Part shown: piece after piece, positions 60,359 to 64,000 of the stretch
Layout of the letters: each line of letters starts with the position of its first letter
Position numbering within the stretch: position 1 is the stretch's first letter
Source: Streptomyces albireticuli
Lineage (GTDB): Bacteria > Actinomycetota > Actinomycetes > Streptomycetales > Streptomycetaceae
Direction of reading: 5' to 3'
Length of the DNA: 64,000 nt
Assembly (NCBI RefSeq): GCF_021228125.1
Contig: NZ_JAJQQS010000003.1
Span: 310,001 to 374,000, forward strand
Translations under genes and position numbers: made by a program
The notes under the pieces: generated by a model
Told to the model about the DNA's origin: nothing
Databases searched by the model: none
The model's input: only the letters and a program-made list of their open reading frames with translations

Positions 60359-60964
60359 CTACGCGCCTCGGTCCCCGCCGCGGGCGCACCACGCGTCGAA
60401 CTCCTCCACCGTGGTGACCCCGTCGTCCAGGACCGCCCGGTAGACGTCGTAACTGGGCACCTTCGGGCTGTTCTCCGGCCGTCCGGCCAGCACCTCCTTG
60501 ATCCGCAGGATCGTGGCCCGGTGCCCGTCGGTCAGCCGGGGCGGCAGCGCGCGGACGTGGGCGAGGTCGGGCTGGCGGCCGGGCTCGTCCACGAACCAGA
60601 TGTCGAGGGTCCACTCCCGCCCGGCGCCGGAGCGGTACTCGACGCCGAGGTAGAGGCCGTCCGGGTACAGCGGGTCGGTGTTCCAGTGCCCGGTATCGTC
60701 CCGGAAGCGGATCTGCCGCACCCGGTCGTGCACCGCCAGTTCGGCGCCGATCCCGGCGACGGCCTTCGTGGTGGCGGCGTCGAGCTCCGGACAGACCACG
60801 GTGATGTCGAGGTCCCGGCGCACCATCAGGCCGAGCGCGGCGCTGCCGACGCGGACGGCCTCGCCGCGGTCCGCCAGCAGCGCCGCCAGCCCGAGGTCGG
60901 CGGCGACCTCGTCGGCCTCCGCCTGGAGCGATCCCTGCCGTGTCAAGAAGTCTTCGGTAGTCAC
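60359..60964 (-). CDS. Nucleotidyltransferase-like protein
   Basis: A 201-residue protein with a minimal nucleotidyltransferase pattern: VGSAALGLMVRRDLDITVVC near residue 40 (GS followed by DxD). The later GREWTLDIWFVDEP could supply the third carboxylate. It may be a toxin-type or aminoglycoside-adenylyl-like enzyme; target unknown. It is convergent with pumN and separated by the palindrome, so it is probably outside the PUM operon. The start is ATG 60964. Confidence 0.7.
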   Translation of the reverse strand: MTTEDFLTRQGSLQAEADEVAADLGLAALLADRGEAVRVGSAALGLMVRRDLDITVVCPELDAATTKAVAGIGAELAVHDRVRQIRFRDDTGHWNTDPLYPDGLYLGVEYRSGAGREWTLDIWFVDEPGRQPDLAHVRALPPRLTDGHRATILRIKEVLAGRPENSPKVPSYDVYRAVLDDGVTTVEEFDAWCARGGDRGA

Positions 60965-61037
60965 CGGTTCAGTATGTTCGCCGGTCCAGGGGCATCGGGT
61001 GCGGGACCCGCGACCGGACGCGGGAGGTGGACGCCCG

Positions 61038-61712
61038 TCATGTCAGGAGGGTGCGCCAGCGTTCGGCCGACTCCATCATGTCCGCGATGACCCGCTCCAC
61101 GTACGTGCCTCCCCTGCTCAGCCGTTGCCCTACCGGGCTGTCGGGGCCGAAGGTCTCCGCCGTCGTCATCGCGGCCCGCGCCGCCTCGAGCGTCAGCCGT
61201 GAACTGATCGCGATCGTGTGGTACCAGGCGTCGTCGTCGACCACGTAGATGTCGCGACGCCGCCGCGGGTCGCGCTCGCGCCGGACGTATCCCTGCTCGA
61301 CCAGGTAGTTCACGGCCACGGAGACGGAGGCCGGGCTGACTTCCAGTCTGCGGGTCAGCTCCGCCGCGGTCCGTCTGCCGTCCTCGGACAGCAGCAGATC
61401 GACATGTACGCGCGCGGTGATCCTCGGCAGCCCCGTTCTGACCGCCAGTTCGATGATCTCGTCCCCCGCGGTGCCGCCCGGGGCCCCGGCCGCCCGGGGC
61501 GGTGCCGGCGTGCCGCGCCGCGCCCGCCGGGCCGTGGCCCGGTGCGCCTGCTCGGGCCGGTAGCCGCCGGGGCCGCCGTTGCGTCCGACCTCCCGGCTGA
61601 TCGTCGAGGTCGGCCGGTCGAGCCGCCTGGCGATCTCGGCGTAGGAGAGTCCCTCGGTGAGTCCCGCCGCGATCCGCTGGCGGTCCTGCTGGCTTAAGCG
61701 TCCTCCTGGCAT
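61038..61712 (-). CDS. Two-domain HTH regulator (HTH_38 + GbsR/MarR-like)
   Basis: A 224-residue regulator. Residues about 6-45 form an IS30-type helix-turn-helix (LSYAEIARRLDRPTSTISREV), and residues about 90-165 a GbsR/MarR-like winged helix (RTAAELTRRLEVSPASVSVAVNYLVEQGYV...RRDIYVVDDDAW). Such hybrids often control a divergent enzyme or efflux gene. It is divergent from the P450. ATG 61712 is used; the longer frame starts at 61760, inside a palindrome, and at 61742 without a ribosome-binding site. Confidence 0.8.
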   Translation of the reverse strand: MPGGRLSQQDRQRIAAGLTEGLSYAEIARRLDRPTSTISREVGRNGGPGGYRPEQAHRATARRARRGTPAPPRAAGAPGGTAGDEIIELAVRTGLPRITARVHVDLLLSEDGRRTAAELTRRLEVSPASVSVAVNYLVEQGYVRRERDPRRRRDIYVVDDDAWYHTIAISSRLTLEAARAAMTTAETFGPDSPVGQRLSRGGTYVERVIADMMESAERWRTLLT

Positions 61713-61742
61713 GCCGTCAGTATTGCCTTCGCGGGCATCCAT

Positions 61743-61759
61743 TGCAACGCATCGTTGCA
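61743..61759. promoter_or_regulatory. 17-bp inverted repeat operator candidate
   Basis: TGCAACG-CAT-CGTTGCA is a perfect 7-3-7 dyad in the gap between the HTH regulator and the P450. A further TTGCAT half-site follows near 61781. It is probably the binding site of the adjacent regulator. Confidence 0.6.
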
Positions 61760-61822
61760 TTCGGCTTCAGCGTCATTGCATCAATTTACCGCCAGTGGCC
61801 TGCGGAAACACATTTCTGTTGA

Positions 61823-61851
61823 TTGACGAAAATCTGAACGCAACGTAGCTT
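61823..61851 (+). promoter_or_regulatory. Likely promoter of the P450 gene
   Basis: TTGACG at 61823-61828 and TAGCTT at 61846-61851 with a 17-nt spacer, 31 nt upstream of the P450 ATG, in a locally A/T-rich segment. Confidence 0.6.
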
Positions 61852-61882
61852 TCGAGTTGTTCCGAACACGCACTATCGTGAG

Positions 61883-63085
61883 ATGGGAATGACCATGGGG
61901 GAATCCCCGCACACCGTCACGGCGCTGCCGACGGAACGTCGGCCAGGCTGCCCCTTCGACCCGCCCGCGGAGCTGATGGACGCCCGCCGGCACGGCCCCA
62001 TCAGCGGCTACACCCACCCCGGCGGAAAACCCGGCTGGCTGATCACCGGATACGACCTGGTGCGGTCGGTCCTCGCCGACCCGCGGTTCAGCTCGCGCAG
62101 GGACCTCATGAACGTGGTCGACTACGAGCTTCCCCCGGCGCCGCCCGGCGAGTTCCTCCTGATGGACGACCCGGAGCACAGGCGCTACCGCAAGCCGCTG
62201 ATGGGCAAGTTCACCGTACGGCGGATGCGCCTGCTCACCGACCGCGTCGAGCGGATCACCGCCGACTGCCTGGACGCCATGGAGGCGGCCGGACCGTCGG
62301 CGGACCTGGTGGCCGCGTTCGCCAGGCCCATCCCCGCCGTCATCATCTGTGAACTGCTCGGGGTGCCGTACGAGGACCGGGGCTCCTTCCAGCGGCAGGT
62401 CGAGTCGTTCATGAACGGGGAGCCGAGCGACGAGGAGCTGATGGCGGCCTACACCGCCACCCAGGACTACCTCGCCGACCTGGTGGCCGCCAAGCGCGCG
62501 AACCCCACCGACGACGTGCTCAGCGACCTCACCGACAGCGACCTCACCGATGAGGAACTGAAGGGGGTCGGCCTGATCCTGCTGGCGGCCGGGCTCGACA
62601 CCACCGCGAACATGCTCGCACTGGGCACCTTCGCCCTCCTGCGGAACCCGGAGCAACTGGCCGCGCTGCGCGCCGATCCCACGCTCGTCGACCGGGCCGT
62701 GGAAGAACTGCTGCGGTACCTGAGCGTCGCCAAGTCGTTCATGAGGACGGCGCTGGAGGACGTCGAGCTCGGCGGTCGGACCATCAAGGCCGGCACGACC
62801 GTCGTCCTCTCCTACCACACGGCCAACCACGACCCTGAACGCTTCACCGACCCCCACGCGCTCGACGTCCGGCGGCAGCACGGCGGGCACCTGGCCTTCG
62901 GCCACGGCATCCACCAGTGCCTGGGCCAGCAACTGGCGCGTGTCGAGCTGAAGGTCGCGTTCACCGCGCTGATCAAACGCTTCCCCACGCTGCGGCTGGC
63001 CGTACCGGCCGAAGAGGTCGTCCTGCGCCCGGAGACCGCGGACATCTACGGGGTGAAGAGCCTCCCGGTCACCTGGGGCGTGTGA
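61883..63085 (+). CDS. Cytochrome P450
   Basis: A 400-residue bacterial class I P450. The I-helix is LLAAGLDTTANML near residue 233, ExxR is in VEELLRYLS, and the heme-binding loop is FGHGIHQCLGQQLAR with the axial Cys near residue 347. No ferredoxin or reductase gene is adjacent, so redox partners come from elsewhere. It is divergent from a dedicated regulator. It may be unrelated to PUM, or a tailoring enzyme; its substrate is unknown. Starts at 61883, 61889 and 61895 are in frame. Confidence 0.9.
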   Translation: MGMTMGESPHTVTALPTERRPGCPFDPPAELMDARRHGPISGYTHPGGKPGWLITGYDLVRSVLADPRFSSRRDLMNVVDYELPPAPPGEFLLMDDPEHRRYRKPLMGKFTVRRMRLLTDRVERITADCLDAMEAAGPSADLVAAFARPIPAVIICELLGVPYEDRGSFQRQVESFMNGEPSDEELMAAYTATQDYLADLVAAKRANPTDDVLSDLTDSDLTDEELKGVGLILLAAGLDTTANMLALGTFALLRNPEQLAALRADPTLVDRAVEELLRYLSVAKSFMRTALEDVELGGRTIKAGTTVVLSYHTANHDPERFTDPHALDVRRQHGGHLAFGHGIHQCLGQQLARVELKVAFTALIKRFPTLRLAVPAEEVVLRPETADIYGVKSLPVTWGV

Positions 63086-63106
63086 CGGGGAGGCACCGGC
63101 CGACGG

Positions 63107-64000
63107 TCAGGACGGGTCCCGCGTCTCCGCGGCGCAGGTCAGGTCCTCGTCCGGGAGTCTGCCGGTGGTCAGGTAGACCGCGGCGCTCCTGTCCGCACAG
63201 GAGTTGGTGCCGTGGACGCCGTGGCCCTCCCCGCCCGCGACGGTCACCATCCGGGAGCCGCGCAGGGCCCGGTGCATGCCCCGGGCGGCGGCCAGGGGTG
63301 TCTGGGGGTCCCACTCGTTCTGCAGGATCAGCGCCTTGACGTGGTTGTTCACCGTGGTCGGGGGCTCGCTGCCCGGCTTCCAGAAGGCGCACGGCTTGAT
63401 GCCGGACGCGAGGTCGCCGTACAGCGGGTACCGGGCCTTGTCCCGGACCGCGTCGCGGCGGTACCGCTCGGGGTCGCGCGGCCACGAGCGGGAGGTGTCG
63501 GCGCACAGGACGGCCCAGAGGCCGGCGATCTCGTTCTCGGGGGTGGGATCGGCGGCCGACGCGGCCGGAACGGGGCGGTCCGGGGCCCGCCCGGGCGTGC
63601 CCGACGGAGCCTTCTCGCCGTTCTCGGCGGCCTTCCGCAGGCCGGCGACCCAGGTGGCCGCCTTCTCCACGCGGAAGAACACATGGCGCTCGGCACGGAT
63701 GTCGTCACCGGTGAGGGATCGCCCCTCGTAGGCGACGGGCGTGCGGTCGGCCCGGGCGACCAGCTTCCAGAAGGTCGCGCGGACCCCGGCCGGCGTGTCG
63801 CCCAGCCCGTACGTGCTGTGGCGCTCGGCGGTCCACCGGGTCCACCTCGCGAAGGCGGGCTCGGTCCCCTCCGCGATCTGCCGGAAGAGGCCGCGCCCGT
63901 ACCGCGCGGGGTCGGTCGCGCTGTCCAGCACGAACCGGTCGGTCCGCTCGGGGAACATCTGCGTGTAGACGGCGCCGAGGTAGGTGCCGTACGAGAACCC
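63107..64000 (-). CDS. Alpha/beta-hydrolase peptidase (tripeptidyl aminopeptidase-like), partial
   Basis: The C-terminal 297 codons of an S33-family hydrolase of the Streptomyces SlpD/SlpE/TAP type; the gene runs off the window at 64000. The nucleophile motif GFSYGTYLGAVY lies right at the edge. The Asp is in LQNEWDPQTP and the His in GEGHGVHGTNSC, within the TAP-like C-terminal domain. It would remove N-terminal peptides outside the cell; the signal peptide is not in view. Confidence 0.85.
   Translation of the reverse strand, partial: GFSYGTYLGAVYTQMFPERTDRFVLDSATDPARYGRGLFRQIAEGTEPAFARWTRWTAERHSTYGLGDTPAGVRATFWKLVARADRTPVAYEGRSLTGDDIRAERHVFFRVEKAATWVAGLRKAAENGEKAPSGTPGRAPDRPVPAASAADPTPENEIAGLWAVLCADTSRSWPRDPERYRRDAVRDKARYPLYGDLASGIKPCAFWKPGSEPPTTVNNHVKALILQNEWDPQTPLAAARGMHRALRGSRMVTVAGGEGHGVHGTNSCADRSAAVYLTTGRLPDEDLTCAAETRDPS

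Noticed and set aside
61038..61712. IS30 family transposase fragment
   Set aside because: The N-terminal HTH_38 domain resembles IS30 transposases, but the DDE catalytic region is absent, a GbsR/MarR-like domain follows, and no terminal inverted repeats were seen.

Overview
The window is high-GC DNA with near-universal G/C at third codon positions, GTG/ATG starts, short overlaps of the ATGA/GTGA type, and gene families typical of Streptomyces (SCO6745 family, Scr1-type HTH plus DUF397, DUF574 methyltransferase, GH46 chitosanase, hopanoid operon). It is almost certainly a Streptomyces chromosome. Gene order from about 4 to 36 kb matches what I remember of the S. coelicolor SCO6745-SCO6771 region, so this part is probably core chromosome.

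Layout. 0.1-14.8 kb: housekeeping and accessory genes (S15 peptidase, ABC-F ATPase, Tex, DJ-1/PfpI proteins, a crotonase-fold protein, an RsbW-like ATPase, IPP isomerase, a cation diffusion facilitator, GalE). 15.1-22.2 kb: a tightly coupled seven-gene operon with two CDP-alcohol phosphotransferases, a nucleotidyltransferase, a glycerol-1-phosphate-dehydrogenase-like enzyme, a family 2 glycosyltransferase and a two-component ABC exporter. It looks like an envelope glycolipid or glycopolymer pathway whose product I cannot name. 22.6-35.6 kb: the hopanoid operon hpnC-hpnD-hpnE-polyprenyl synthase-shc-hpnG-hpnH-ispG-dxs-hpnO. It carries its own MEP-pathway enzymes, so precursor supply, squalene formation, cyclisation and side-chain extension are encoded together. 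35.8-47.5 kb: a protein tyrosine phosphatase, a GDSL hydrolase, a regulatory module (ATPase/HTH/DUF397/methyltransferase), AlkB, an MBL-fold hydrolase behind a 14-codon leader ORF, a chitosanase with an operator palindrome, a large Tat-exported propeller-amidohydrolase, and tRNA-Pro(GGG).

48.1-60.3 kb: a specialised-metabolite cluster that I recognise as the pseudouridimycin (PUM) C-nucleoside antibiotic cluster, in the order pumE-pumN. It has an acyl-CoA-dehydrogenase-fold monooxygenase, an FHA-like/wHTH regulator, a class III aminotransferase, a P-loop kinase, a GMC oxidoreductase, a TruD-type pseudouridine synthase, two ATP-grasp ligases flanking an MFS exporter, and a glycine amidinotransferase. 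Together these account for pseudouridine formation, 5'-oxidation and amination, addition of Gln and guanidinoacetate, N-hydroxylation and export. PUM is a nucleoside-analogue inhibitor of bacterial RNA polymerase, so this system is remarkable but described. Its regulatory DNA (three tandem 24-bp dyads, a 14-bp palindrome) I have not seen described. 60.4-64.0 kb: a nucleotidyltransferase-like protein, a two-domain HTH regulator divergent from a cytochrome P450, and the C-terminal part of a secreted alpha/beta-hydrolase peptidase cut by the window edge.
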